From: Streptomyces cinerochromogenes
GTDB lineage: Bacteria > Actinomycetota > Actinomycetes > Streptomycetales > Streptomycetaceae
NCBI RefSeq assembly: GCF_014648635.1
Contig: NZ_BMRM01000017.1
Coordinates: 152,452-216,451 of the forward strand
DNA length: 64,000 bases
Direction: 5' to 3'
Below are positions 36,859 to 45,536 of this stretch, piece after piece. The first letter of the stretch is position 1, and every line of letters begins with the position of its first letter. The position numbers were made by a program, and so were the translations under genes. A model generated the notes under the pieces. That model was given only the letters and a program-made list of their open reading frames with translations. It searched no databases and had not been told where the DNA came from.

Positions 36859-36936
36859 GCCGTACCCACGGACCGTTCCCGCGGGCCGTACCCACGGCGT
36901 AGCCCGCGGGCCGTGCTCACGGCCGTACCCATGACC
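36859..36936. repeat. Short direct repeats upstream of the AfsR-like gene
   Basis: The motif gccgtacccacgg occurs at 36859-36871 and again within cccgcgggccgtacccacgg (36878-36897). A variant, cccgcgggccgtgctcacgg, is at 36903-36922, giving a period of about 25 bp. The repeats lie within 105 bp of the regulator start at 36963. Direct repeats are the usual target form of SARP-type proteins, so autoregulation is possible. Confidence 0.5.
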
Positions 36937-36962
36937 GGCCGTGGCCTGCCAGAATCCACGGA

Positions 36963-39900
36963 ATGCGCTTCGGCATCCTGGGCCCGGTCGAGATCCACAC
37001 CGACGACGGCACCCCGCTCGACCCCGGCGGGCCCCGGCCCCGGGCCCTGCTCACGCTGCTGCTGCTCGACGCCGGCCGCCCCGTGCCGGTGGAGCGGCTC
37101 CTCGACGGCCTGTACGGCGTCGAGCCGCCCGCCGGGGCCGTGAGCGCGCTGCAGTCGCAGATCTCCCGCCTGCGCCGGCGGCTCGCGCCGCACGCCGGCG
37201 TCGACGCCGTCCCCGCCGGATACGTGCTCGCCGTCGCCCCTGACGCGGTCGACGCCCACCGTTTCGCTCGGCTGGCCGCCGAGGGCCGTACGGCGCTCAC
37301 CGCCGGCGACCATCCGCGGGCGGCAGCCCTCCTGCGCGACGCCCTCGCGCTGTGGCGGGGGCCGGCGCTGCCCGACCTGCCGGACGCGCACGCCGACCGG
37401 GCCCGGCTGGAGGAGCAGCGGCTGACCGTCGTCCAGGACCGGATCGAGGCCGAACTGGGGGCCGGGGGCGGCCCGGAGCTGGTGCCCGAGCTGCGGGCGC
37501 TGCTCCGGGGGCACCCGCTGGACGAGCGGCTGTACGGGCAGCTGATGCGGGCCCTGTACGCGGCCGGGCGGCCCGCCGAGGCGCTGGCGGTGTTCGAGGA
37601 CGCGCGGCGCACGCTCGCCGACGAGCTGGGCGCGGACCCCTCGCCGGAGCTGTCCGCGCTCCACCTCGATCTGCTCCGGGACGGCACCGAGCCCCCGGCC
37701 CGGCCCCGGCTGCCGGCCCAGCTGACCCGGTTCGTGGGCCACGAGGCGGAACTGGCCCGGATCGACCGCGCCCTGTCCGACTCCCGCCTGGTCACCCTGA
37801 CCGGCCCCGGCGGCGTCGGCAAGACCCGCCTGGCCCTGGAGGCGGCCCGCGCCCGCACCGGCTCTGTCGCGGTCCACGCCCGCACCGGGCCCCGCCCGGG
37901 TGCCGTCCCGGACGTCTGTCTGGTCGAGCTGGCGCCGGTCGCCGACGGTTCGCGGATCCCGTACGCGGTGCTGGCGGCGCTGGGGGTGCGGGACGGGTTC
38001 CGGAGTCCGGCCACGGACGCCCTGGACCGGTTGCTGGAGGCGCTGGCGGACCGTGAGGTGCTGCTGGTGCTCGACAACTGCGAGCACCTGGTCGAGGCCG
38101 CCGCGCGTACGGTCGCGCTGCTCCTGGGCGCCTGCCCGGACGTGCGCGTGCTGGCGACCAGCCGGGAGTCGCTGGGCGTCACGGGCGAGGTGCTGGTGCC
38201 GGTGCCGCCGCTGCCCGTGGAGCCGGCCGTGCGGCTGCTGCTGGACCGGGCGCGGGCGGTGCGGCCCGATTTCGACGGCCACGCGCGCGTGCCGGAGATC
38301 TGCCGGGCGCTGGACGGGCTGCCGCTGGCGATCGAGCTGGCGGCGGCCCGGCTGCGTACGCTCTCCGTGGACGAGCTGGCGGACCGGCTGCACGACCGGT
38401 TCCGGCTGCTCGCGCGCGGGGACCGCGCCAAGGCTCCCCGGCACCGCACGCTGCGCGCGGTGGTGGAGTGGAGCTGGGAGCTGCTGGACGCGCAGGAGCG
38501 GGACCTGGCGAGCAGGCTGACCGTGTTCGCGGGCGGGGCCACCCTGGACGCCGTGGCGGCGGTGTGCGGGGTGCCGTACCCGGAGGACCCGCTGGCGTCC
38601 CTGGTGGAGAAGTCCTTCCTGGAGGTGTCCGACGGGCGCTACCGGATGCTGGAGACGATCCGCGCCTTCGCCGCCGAGGCCCTCACCGGCCCCCGGGAGC
38701 CGCGGGAGCTGCGGGCCGCCCACGCCGCGTACTTCCTGCGGCTGGCCGAGCAGGCGGAGCCGCTGCTGCGCGGCGGTGACCAGCTGCCCTGGCTGGAGCG
38801 GCTGGCGGCCGAGCAGGAGAACCTGGACGCGGCCCTGCGGTGCCTGACGGAGACCGCGCCGCGGGACGCGCTGCGGCTGACGGCCGCGCTGACCTGGTTC
38901 CGGCGGCTGCGCGGCCTGCACGGCGACCGTGTGCCCGGCGCCCGTGCGCTGCTCGCGGCGGCCGGGGCCGAGCCGCCTCCCGGTCTGGCCGAGGAGTACG
39001 CGCTGTGCGTGATGAACGCGGTCTCCGGGCGGGGCGACGACCCGGAGGACGCCGGACTGACCGCACGCGCGGGCGCCCTGATGGCCTCGCTGGACGGTCC
39101 GCTGCGGCTGCCGTTCACGGTGATCCTGTGGTCCCTCACGGGCGGCCCCCGGTTGAACGTGGACACACGCGTGCGCGTGCAGTTGGACCGGGAGCCGTGG
39201 GGCCTCGCCCTGCTGGACCTGGGCCTCGCCTACCAGGACCTGCTCGCCGGGCGCGCGGCGGCCGCGGAGACGGGCTTCACGCGCGCGTGGAAGGGTTTCC
39301 GGGAAACGGGGGACCGCTGGGGCATGGCCAACTGCCTCGATCCGCTGGGCGGTTTCGCGTACGGCCGGGCTGAGTACGCGCGGGCGCTGGCCCTGCTGGA
39401 CGAGGGTCTGGTGCACGTCCGCGAGCTGGACGCGCCGGAGGAGACCGCCGACCTGCTGCGCAGCCGGGCGGTGGTGCTGCTGGCCCAGGGGGCGTCGCGG
39501 GAGGCCGCCGCGCACTTCACGCGCTCCGGTGAGCTGGCCCGTACCGCCGGGGCGACGGACAAGGTGGCCGGGGCGCTGCGCGGCCTGGGGGACGTGGCCC
39601 GGCTGGCCGGGGACGCGGCACGCGCGCGCGTGCACTACGAGAACGCCCTGGAGGCGTGCGCGGCCACCTGGTTCAGCGTCGGGGAGACGGCCCGCATCCT
39701 CGTCGGTCTGGGACGCGCGTCCCTCGCCGAGGGCGACCCGGACACCGCCGGGGACTGGCTCGCCCAGGCCCGCGCGCAGGCCCTGGACCCGCCCGACCCG
39801 CTCCTGCTCGCCGACGTCGCGTACGCCCTCGCGGCCGCCGCCCCGCGGCCGGAGCGGGCGGCCGAACTCCTCGGCGCCGCCGCCGCCCTGCGCGGCGCGC

Positions 39901-40028
39901 CCCTGCACGGGGACCCGGACGTCGCGCGGACGACGGAGCACACGCGCGCGTACCTGTCGGCCGAGGCGTACGCCACGGCCTACGAGCGGGGCCACGGGCT
40001 GCGGTCGGCGGCGGTCAGCGAACGGTAG
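36963..40028 (+). CDS. AfsR/SARP-type regulator with BTAD, NB-ARC ATPase and TPR domains
   Basis: 1021 residues. The N-terminal OmpR-like winged helix is short (MRFGILGPVEIHTDDG ... QISRLRRRLAPH). The BTAD region follows (about 95-245, DERLYGQLMRALYAAGRPAEAL). The NB-ARC-type ATPase starts near 255 with P-loop GPGGVGKTRLALEAA (about 280) and Walker B VLLVLDNCEHL (about 366). The C-terminal half has TPR-like repeats. This is the architecture of AfsR-like antibiotic and catabolic regulators, in which ATP and TPR domains gate DNA binding. It is followed after 35 bp by an FAD monooxygenase gene, a plausible target. The ATG at 36963 is well supported by coding bias. Confidence 0.9.
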   Translation: MRFGILGPVEIHTDDGTPLDPGGPRPRALLTLLLLDAGRPVPVERLLDGLYGVEPPAGAVSALQSQISRLRRRLAPHAGVDAVPAGYVLAVAPDAVDAHRFARLAAEGRTALTAGDHPRAAALLRDALALWRGPALPDLPDAHADRARLEEQRLTVVQDRIEAELGAGGGPELVPELRALLRGHPLDERLYGQLMRALYAAGRPAEALAVFEDARRTLADELGADPSPELSALHLDLLRDGTEPPARPRLPAQLTRFVGHEAELARIDRALSDSRLVTLTGPGGVGKTRLALEAARARTGSVAVHARTGPRPGAVPDVCLVELAPVADGSRIPYAVLAALGVRDGFRSPATDALDRLLEALADREVLLVLDNCEHLVEAAARTVALLLGACPDVRVLATSRESLGVTGEVLVPVPPLPVEPAVRLLLDRARAVRPDFDGHARVPEICRALDGLPLAIELAAARLRTLSVDELADRLHDRFRLLARGDRAKAPRHRTLRAVVEWSWELLDAQERDLASRLTVFAGGATLDAVAAVCGVPYPEDPLASLVEKSFLEVSDGRYRMLETIRAFAAEALTGPREPRELRAAHAAYFLRLAEQAEPLLRGGDQLPWLERLAAEQENLDAALRCLTETAPRDALRLTAALTWFRRLRGLHGDRVPGARALLAAAGAEPPPGLAEEYALCVMNAVSGRGDDPEDAGLTARAGALMASLDGPLRLPFTVILWSLTGGPRLNVDTRVRVQLDREPWGLALLDLGLAYQDLLAGRAAAAETGFTRAWKGFRETGDRWGMANCLDPLGGFAYGRAEYARALALLDEGLVHVRELDAPEETADLLRSRAVVLLAQGASREAAAHFTRSGELARTAGATDKVAGALRGLGDVARLAGDAARARVHYENALEACAATWFSVGETARILVGLGRASLAEGDPDTAGDWLAQARAQALDPPDPLLLADVAYALAAAAPRPERAAELLGAAAALRGAPLHGDPDVARTTEHTRAYLSAEAYATAYERGHGLRSAAVSER

Positions 40029-40063
40029 GCGGACGGTAAGCGGCGTCCGCGAGCGTGGCCGGC

Positions 40064-41266
40064 ATGACGAAGACACACGACCTCGGCCACCTGTCCGTCC
40101 TCATCTCCGGCGCCAGCGTCGCCGGCCCCGCCCTCGCCCTGAACCTGGCCCGCTACGGCGCCCGGGTCACGGTCGTGGAGAAGGCGCCCGCCCTGCGCGC
40201 CGGCGGCTTCGCGGTCGACTTCCGGGGGCACGTGCACCGTACGGTGCTCACCGCGATGGGCATCTGGGACGACGTCCACGCCCACCAGACCCGCATGGGC
40301 CCGCAGAGCGTCGTCGCCGCCGACGGCACCCCTCGGGTGGACCTGCCCGCGGAGATGATGAGCGGCGACGTGGAGATCTTCCGCGGCGACCTCGCGCGGA
40401 TCATGTACGAGCGGACGAAGGACTCGGCGGAGTACGTCTTCGGCGACTCCGTCACGGCGCTGACCGACACCCCGCGGGGCGTGGAGGTCGCGTTCGAGCG
40501 GGGTGCGCCCCGCCGCTTCGACCTCGTCGTCGGCGCCGACGGCCTGCACTCGAACACCCGCCGCCTGGTGTTCGGGGACGAGTCCCGCTACCTGCGCTTC
40601 CTCGACCACTACGTGGCCGGCTTCAGCCTCCCCAACCACCTGGGCCTGAACCGCACCGGCCTGCTGTACAGCGAGCCCGGCCGCTGTGTCGGCCTCAACA
40701 ACTACGACGGCGACCCGGAGCGGGCCGGCGCGCTGCTGGTGTTCCGGTCCGGGCGGCTGGCGTACGACCGCCGGGACGTCGCGGCGCAGAAGCGGATCCT
40801 CACCGAGCGGTTCGCCGGGATGGGCTGGGAGACACCGGCCGTGCTGGAGGGGCTCGCGGAGACGGACGACCTGTACTTCGACGCCATCGCGCAGATCCAC
40901 ATCGACCGTCTCACCCGGGGGCGGGTGGCGCTGCTCGGGGACGCCGGGTACGGGGCGACGATGGGCGGCATGGGCACGGGCGTGGCGATCGTCGCCGCCC
41001 ACGTCCTCGCCGGTGAACTGGCCCTGGCGGGCGGCGACCACCGGGTGGCGCTGCCGGCCTACGAGAGCCGGATCCGGGACTTCGCCAAGGGCTGCCAGAA
41101 GATCTCCGGCAACGCGGGACCGTTCTTCGCTCCGGCCACCGAGCGGCGCATCCGCAACCGGGACCGGATGTACCGGCTGCTCGGCTCCCGGATGCTGGCG
41201 GGGTTCTTCAAGCGGATGACGGAGAAGGCGGCGACCGCCGTCGACCTCGGGAAGTACCCGGTCTGA
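40064..41266 (+). CDS. FAD-dependent aromatic/tetracycline-type monooxygenase
   Basis: Class A flavoprotein hydroxylase of about 400 residues. The FAD-binding fingerprint is VLISGASVAGPALALNLARY (GxSxAG variant) followed by VVEKA. The DG motif is VVGADGLHSNTRRLVFG and the GD motif is RVALLGDAGYGATMGGMG. Family members act on polyketides, phenols or tetracyclines; the substrate cannot be assigned. A GTG at 40055 is an alternative start; I prefer ATG 40064 (MTKTHDLGHLSVLISGA). Neither has a strong ribosome site. It is co-oriented with the AfsR-like regulator just upstream and converges on thiD. Confidence 0.88.
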   Translation: MTKTHDLGHLSVLISGASVAGPALALNLARYGARVTVVEKAPALRAGGFAVDFRGHVHRTVLTAMGIWDDVHAHQTRMGPQSVVAADGTPRVDLPAEMMSGDVEIFRGDLARIMYERTKDSAEYVFGDSVTALTDTPRGVEVAFERGAPRRFDLVVGADGLHSNTRRLVFGDESRYLRFLDHYVAGFSLPNHLGLNRTGLLYSEPGRCVGLNNYDGDPERAGALLVFRSGRLAYDRRDVAAQKRILTERFAGMGWETPAVLEGLAETDDLYFDAIAQIHIDRLTRGRVALLGDAGYGATMGGMGTGVAIVAAHVLAGELALAGGDHRVALPAYESRIRDFAKGCQKISGNAGPFFAPATERRIRNRDRMYRLLGSRMLAGFFKRMTEKAATAVDLGKYPV

Positions 41267-41299
41267 TCCCCGGCCGACGCCGCCGGAAGACGGCCCCGG

Positions 41300-42109
41300 T
41301 CAGCGGGTGTCCCGCCCCAGCGCCCAGCCGTGGTCCACGGGCCCGATCCCCGCGCCCAGGGCGAACCCGGCGGCGATGGCGCCGGTGACGTACTCCTTGG
41401 CCGCCGCGACCGCCTCCGGCACGGACCGCCCCCCGGCCAGGCCGCAGGCGATCGCGGAGGCGAGGGTGCAGCCGGTGCCGTGGGTGTGCCGGTTGTCGTG
41501 GCGGGGCGCCCGGAGCAGATGCTCCTCGGTGCCGTCGGTGAGCAGGTCCACGGCGTCGCCCGCCAGGTGGCCGCCCTTGATCAGCACCCACCGCGGACCG
41601 AACTCCAGCACGGCCGCGGCGGCCCGTCGCAGATCGTCCTCCGACCGGACGCGGACGCCGGTGAGTTGGGCGACCTCGTCCAGGTTCGGCGTGGCGACGG
41701 TGGCGGCCGGGAGCAGTTTCGTGCGGACGGAGTCCAGCGCGGAGGCGGCCAGCAGCGGGTCGCCGTGCTTGGAGACGCCGACCGGGTCGACCACGGCCGG
41801 CGCGTCCGTGCCGGAGATCAACTCGGCGACCGCCTCGACCAGTTCGGCGGAGGCGAGCATGCCGGTCTTCACGGCCTGGACGCCGATGTCGTCCACGACG
41901 CTGCGGTACTGCGCCCGCACCGCCTCCACCGGCAGCTCCCAGGCGCCCTGCACGCCCAGGGAGTTCTGCGCGGTCACCGCGGTGAGCACGCTCATGCCGT
42001 GCACGCCGAGCGCGAGCATCGTCTTCAGGTCGGCCTGGATTCCGGCGCCGCCGCCGGAGTCCGAGCCGGCCACCGTGAGCACCCTGGGCGGCGCCGCGGA
42101 GGTGCTCAT
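41300..42109 (-). CDS. thiD: Hydroxymethylpyrimidine (phosphate) kinase ThiD
   Basis: 269-residue ribokinase-like enzyme of thiamine biosynthesis that phosphorylates HMP and HMP-P. Signatures: VAGSDSGGGAGIQADLKTM near residue 14, VTAQNSLGVQG, DPVGVSKHGDPLL, GGHLAGDAVDLL and the catalytic RHTHGTGCTLASAIA. The ATG at 42109 overlaps the thiL stop as ATGA, so thiL-thiD is a coupled operon. There is no fused ThiE or TenA domain. Confidence 0.95.
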   Translation of the reverse strand: MSTSAAPPRVLTVAGSDSGGGAGIQADLKTMLALGVHGMSVLTAVTAQNSLGVQGAWELPVEAVRAQYRSVVDDIGVQAVKTGMLASAELVEAVAELISGTDAPAVVDPVGVSKHGDPLLAASALDSVRTKLLPAATVATPNLDEVAQLTGVRVRSEDDLRRAAAAVLEFGPRWVLIKGGHLAGDAVDLLTDGTEEHLLRAPRHDNRHTHGTGCTLASAIACGLAGGRSVPEAVAAAKEYVTGAIAAGFALGAGIGPVDHGWALGRDTR

Positions 42110-43071
42110 GACTCGATGTCCCCGAAGTGGTCCCAGCCGCCCTTGCTGGTCCAGGGCGCCCCGTCGACCGTCACCTGGGGCAGCGCGGAGGGGTTGAGGA
42201 CCTCGCCGATGACCTTCCACCGGGCCGGGAGCTTGGCGTCCGGCGGGAAGGTGGCCACGATCGCGTGGTCCTCTCCGCCGGTCAGCACCCACTGGAGCGG
42301 ATCCACGCCGACGGCCTGCCCGATGTCGTTCATCTGCGTGGGGATGTCGATCGCGCCGGAGCGGATGTCGATGCGGACCTTGCTGGCCTCGGCGATGTGC
42401 CCGAGGTCGGCGATCAGGCCGTCGCTGACGTCGCACATCGCGGTGGCGCCGAGCGCGGCGGCGGCCGGGCCCGCGTGGTACGGCGGCTCGGGGCGCCGGT
42501 GGGCCTCCACGAAGGCGCGCGGCGAGCGGAAACCGCGGGCGAGCACCGCGTACCCGGCCGCGGACCAGCCCAGCCAGCCGGTGACGGCCACGAGGTCGCC
42601 GGGCTGGGCACCGGCGCGCGTGACGGGCTCCTGGTTGCGCAGGTCGCCGAGCGCGGTGATCGACACCATGATCGTATCGCCGCGTACGACGTCCCCGCCG
42701 ACCACGGAGGCGCCGGCGACCTGGCACTCGTCGCGCAGTCCGTCCATCAGCTCGGTGGGCCAGGTGACCGGCAGCTCGGCCGGGACGACCAGGCCGAGCA
42801 GCAGCGCGGTGGGCACGGCGCCCATGGCGGCGATGTCGGCGAGGTTCTGCGCGGCGGCCTTGCGGCCGACGTCGTAGGCCGTGGACCAGTCGCGGCGGAA
42901 GTGCCGGCCCTCCAGCAGGATGTCGGTGCTGGCCACCACCCGGCGGTCGGGGGCGGCCACCACCGCGGCGTCGTCGCCGGGGCCGACCCGGACCGCCGGG
43001 GTGGTGGTGAGACGGGAGGTCAGCTCCCTGATGAGCCCGAACTCACCTAGCTCACCCACTGTGCCCTTCAT
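42106..43071 (-). CDS. thiL: Thiamine-monophosphate kinase
   Basis: 321 residues of the PurM/ThiL fold; phosphorylates thiamine monophosphate to thiamine diphosphate with ATP. GPGDDAAVVAAPDRRVVAST near residue 31 supplies metal-binding aspartates. DWSTAYDVGRKAAAQNLADIAAMGA and VVGGDVVRGDTIMVSITALG are typical, as is the CDVSDGLIADLGHIAE helix. ATG 43071 follows an AAGGGG-type site. It is the first gene of thiL-thiD. I see no TPP riboswitch in the leader. Confidence 0.95.
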   Translation of the reverse strand: MKGTVGELGEFGLIRELTSRLTTTPAVRVGPGDDAAVVAAPDRRVVASTDILLEGRHFRRDWSTAYDVGRKAAAQNLADIAAMGAVPTALLLGLVVPAELPVTWPTELMDGLRDECQVAGASVVGGDVVRGDTIMVSITALGDLRNQEPVTRAGAQPGDLVAVTGWLGWSAAGYAVLARGFRSPRAFVEAHRRPEPPYHAGPAAAALGATAMCDVSDGLIADLGHIAEASKVRIDIRSGAIDIPTQMNDIGQAVGVDPLQWVLTGGEDHAIVATFPPDAKLPARWKVIGEVLNPSALPQVTVDGAPWTSKGGWDHFGDIES

Positions 43072-43191
43072 TGCCTCAAGCCCCTTCTGTGCCGTGCCCT
43101 GCACCGGTCGCGCGTCATCAGTGTCCCCGATACGGTCGAGAGGACCGTAAGTCGCGGTCCCGAGTGACCGCCGGCCCGGTCGGCGATGACC

Positions 43192-43225
43192 GTCGGTACG
43201 GTCGTCGACGACGGTCGGTACGGTC
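43192..43225. repeat. Direct repeat in the divergent thiL / Lrp-like spacer
   Basis: gtcggtacggtc occurs at 43192-43203 and 43214-43225, 22 bp apart (two helical turns). Between them is the palindromic core gtcgtcgacgac. The 293-bp spacer otherwise holds the thiL leader and the promoter of the downstream gene. Confidence 0.5.
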
Positions 43226-43364
43226 CGGGTGACCGTCAATGTCCGTCGTGCCCGCACCCTGGCGCGCAAGCCCGGTTCCCGCAGGTCTCCCCGCGGGGAG
43301 CGGCGACGCGATACCGTGGCGTTCCTTTCCCCCACATGATCCTCGTGGCCGCCCTGGAGGTTCC

Positions 43365-43598
43365 GTGGTACAGGCGTACATCCTGATTCAGACGGAGGTC
43401 GGCAAGGCGTCGACCGTCGCCGAGACGATCCGCAAGATCCCTGGAGTGATCCAGGCGGAGGACGTGACGGGACCGTACGACGTGATCGTGCGCGCCCAGG
43501 CCGACACCGTCGACGAACTCGGCCGCATGGTGGTCGCGAAGGTCCAGCAGGTGGACGGCATCACGCGCACCCTGACCTGTCCGGTCGTCCATCTGTAG
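43365..43598 (+). CDS. Stand-alone Lrp/AsnC effector-domain (RAM) protein
   Basis: 77 residues (MVQAYILIQTEVGKASTVAE ... VDGITRTLTCPVVHL) corresponding only to the C-terminal ligand-binding/oligomerisation domain of Lrp/AsnC regulators. There is no helix-turn-helix. GTG 43365 follows CTGGAGG at good spacing. Such proteins may bind amino acids or modulate full-length Lrp paralogues. It lies 20 nt upstream of a lipoprotein gene in the same direction, and the two may be co-transcribed. Confidence 0.88.
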   Translation: MVQAYILIQTEVGKASTVAETIRKIPGVIQAEDVTGPYDVIVRAQADTVDELGRMVVAKVQQVDGITRTLTCPVVHL

Positions 43599-43618
43599 CC
43601 CCCGTCTACGCTGGGCCG

Positions 43619-44137
43619 GTGAACTTCCTCCGTCACCGGCCTCTCGGCCTGTTCGCGCCCGCCCTGCTCATCGCCGTCGCGGGCTGCTCCACCGCGGACG
43701 ACGGCAGCGTCGCGGCCCCCACCCCCGACGCGAAGACCGCCCCGTTCTGCCGTGAGCTGGACAAGGTGCTGCCACGGAAGGTGGACGGGCGAAGCCGCCA
43801 GGACCCCGAACCCCGGTCCGCCTACACGGCGGGCTGGGGAAGCCCGGCGATCATACTGCGCTGCGGCATCGTCCGGCCGCCGAAGATGGTCGACCCCAAG
43901 GTGGCCCTGGGCCAGGACCCGGACGCGATCGGCGGCGGGGTCAACGGGGTGGAGTGGCTGATGGAGAAGGAGGACGACGGGACGTGGCGGTTCACCACGT
44001 CCGAGCGTCGGGCGTACGTGCAGGTGACCCTGCCGAAGGAGCTGTCCGGGTCGGACGACAGCGCCCAGGTGCTGATGGACCTGGCGCCGGCCGTCAAGAA
44101 GGCGGTCCCGGAGGGAATGGCCTCCATGAGGCACTGA
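43619..44137 (+). CDS. DUF3515-type lipoprotein
   Basis: 172 residues with a signal peptide and lipobox LLIAVAGC (Cys23), so it should be exported and lipid-anchored at the outer face of the membrane. The mature part (APFCRELDKVLPRKVDG ... WGSPAIILRCGIVRPP ... VNGVEWLMEKEDDGTWRFTT) matches a family conserved in actinobacteria beside thiL and ddl. The two conserved cysteines (FCREL and LRCGI) may pair. Function unknown. GTG start at 43619. It converges on ddl. Confidence 0.85.
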   Translation: MNFLRHRPLGLFAPALLIAVAGCSTADDGSVAAPTPDAKTAPFCRELDKVLPRKVDGRSRQDPEPRSAYTAGWGSPAIILRCGIVRPPKMVDPKVALGQDPDAIGGGVNGVEWLMEKEDDGTWRFTTSERRAYVQVTLPKELSGSDDSAQVLMDLAPAVKKAVPEGMASMRH

Positions 44138-44189
44138 GGGTGCGACCGCGCCCGGGGGGGCGCGGGGAACCACGCGACCGGCCACGACC

Positions 44190-44211
44190 GGCCGGCACGT
44201 GCGTACCGGCC
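44190..44211. terminator. Weak convergent hairpin, lipoprotein gene / ddl
   Basis: Arms ggccgg and ccggcc with a ten-base spacer lie between the converging stops at 44137 and 44262. Further GC-rich repeats surround it, so the exact terminator fold is unclear. Confidence 0.35.
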
Positions 44212-44261
44212 GTCCTGCGGGGGCCGCCGCCCGGCGCGCACGCCAGGAGGGGACCGAGCGG

Positions 44262-45419
44262 CTAGCGCAGCCCGGTCGGGCGGCGCAGTGCCGCCTGCAC
44301 CAGGCGGTCCACCAGCTCCGGGTAGCTGATCCCGGTCTCCTGCCACATCTTCGGGTACATCGAGATCGGCGTGAAGCCGGGCATGGTGTTGATCTCGTTG
44401 ATCACGAACTCGCCGTCCTCGGTGAGGAAGAAGTCCGCGCGGACCAGGCCCTCGCAGGAGGCCGCGTCGAACGCCTTGACCGCGAGCCGGCGCACCTCGG
44501 CGGTCTGCTCCTCGGTGAGCGGGGCCGGGACGACACCGGGCGTGGAGTCGATGTACTTGGCCTCGAAGTCGTAGTACGCGTGCGCGTCCGGCGGCGGGAT
44601 CTCGGCCGGGACGGAGGCGCGCGGGCCGTCCTCGAACTCCAGGACGCCGCACTCGATCTCACGGCCCCGTACGGCCGCCTCGATGAGGATCTTCGGGTCG
44701 TGCGCCTGCGCCTCGGCGATCGCCTCGTCGAGAGCGGACAGGTCGTCGACCTTGGTGATGCCGATGGACGAACCCGCGCGCGCGGGCTTCACGAACAGCG
44801 GCCAGCCGTGCTCACCGGCGAAGTCGATGATCCTCCTGCGGGCGGCGGACTCGTCCTGCGCCCACTCGCGGGGCCGGATCACCAGGTACGGGCCGACCTT
44901 GAGCCCGAAGGAGGTGAACACCCGCTTCATGTACTCCTTGTCCTGGCCGACGGCCGAGGCGAGTACACCCGAGCCGACGTACGGGACACCGGACAGCTCC
45001 AGCAGGCCCTGGAGGGTGCCGTCCTCGCCGTAGGGGCCGTGGAGCACCGGGAAGACCACGTCGACCTCGCCGAGCGCCTTGGGCACGGAGCCGGGCTCGC
45101 TGTAGACGACCTCGCGGTTCGCGGGGTCGACGGGGAGCACCACGCCGCCCTCGTGCGACTCCGCCAGCTCCTCCACGCTGGGGGTACGGCGGTCGGTGAT
45201 GGCCATCCGCTCCGGCTCGTCGGCCGTCAGCGCCCAGCGGCCGTCCGCGGTGATGCCGATCGGCAGGACGTCGTACTTCGTCCGGTCGATGGCCTTGAGG
45301 ACGGCGCCGGCGGTGACCACGGAGATCCCGTGTTCGGAGCTGCGGCCGCCGAACACGACGGCGACGCGCGGCTTGCGCGACGGCTGCTCAGGGCTCTGGG
45401 GAAGGTTCTCGGTGCTCAT
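44262..45419 (-). CDS. ddl: D-alanine--D-alanine ligase
   Basis: 385-residue ATP-grasp ligase that joins two D-alanines for peptidoglycan precursors. Signatures: VAVVFGGRSSEHGISVVTAG (about 19-38), VFPVLHGPYGEDGTLQGLLE, FVKPARAGSSIGITKV and the C-terminal INEINTMPGFTPISMYPKMW. The active-site residue after the HGPYGEDG loop and the YIDSTPG segment look like a normal D-Ala-D-Ala enzyme rather than a vancomycin-type D-Ala-D-Lac ligase, though that cannot be certain by eye. It lies 117 bp after gpsA and is probably in the same transcription unit. Confidence 0.95.
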   Translation of the reverse strand: MSTENLPQSPEQPSRKPRVAVVFGGRSSEHGISVVTAGAVLKAIDRTKYDVLPIGITADGRWALTADEPERMAITDRRTPSVEELAESHEGGVVLPVDPANREVVYSEPGSVPKALGEVDVVFPVLHGPYGEDGTLQGLLELSGVPYVGSGVLASAVGQDKEYMKRVFTSFGLKVGPYLVIRPREWAQDESAARRRIIDFAGEHGWPLFVKPARAGSSIGITKVDDLSALDEAIAEAQAHDPKILIEAAVRGREIECGVLEFEDGPRASVPAEIPPPDAHAYYDFEAKYIDSTPGVVPAPLTEEQTAEVRRLAVKAFDAASCEGLVRADFFLTEDGEFVINEINTMPGFTPISMYPKMWQETGISYPELVDRLVQAALRRPTGLR

Positions 45420-45536
45420 ATCGGGTTGAGAGTACCCGTTGGTATTCCCCGAGTCAGCGCCCGCTCGGCGGCGGTGACTGCGTGTCCCCCGGGCGGTCGC
45501 TCAGCGTCGCGCGCGGGGGTCCGGCGCCTGTCGGGC

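Noticed and set aside
43072..43364. TPP riboswitch upstream of thiL
   Set aside because: I looked for the conserved CUGAGA and ACCUG-type THI-box elements in the leader and did not find them in the right order.
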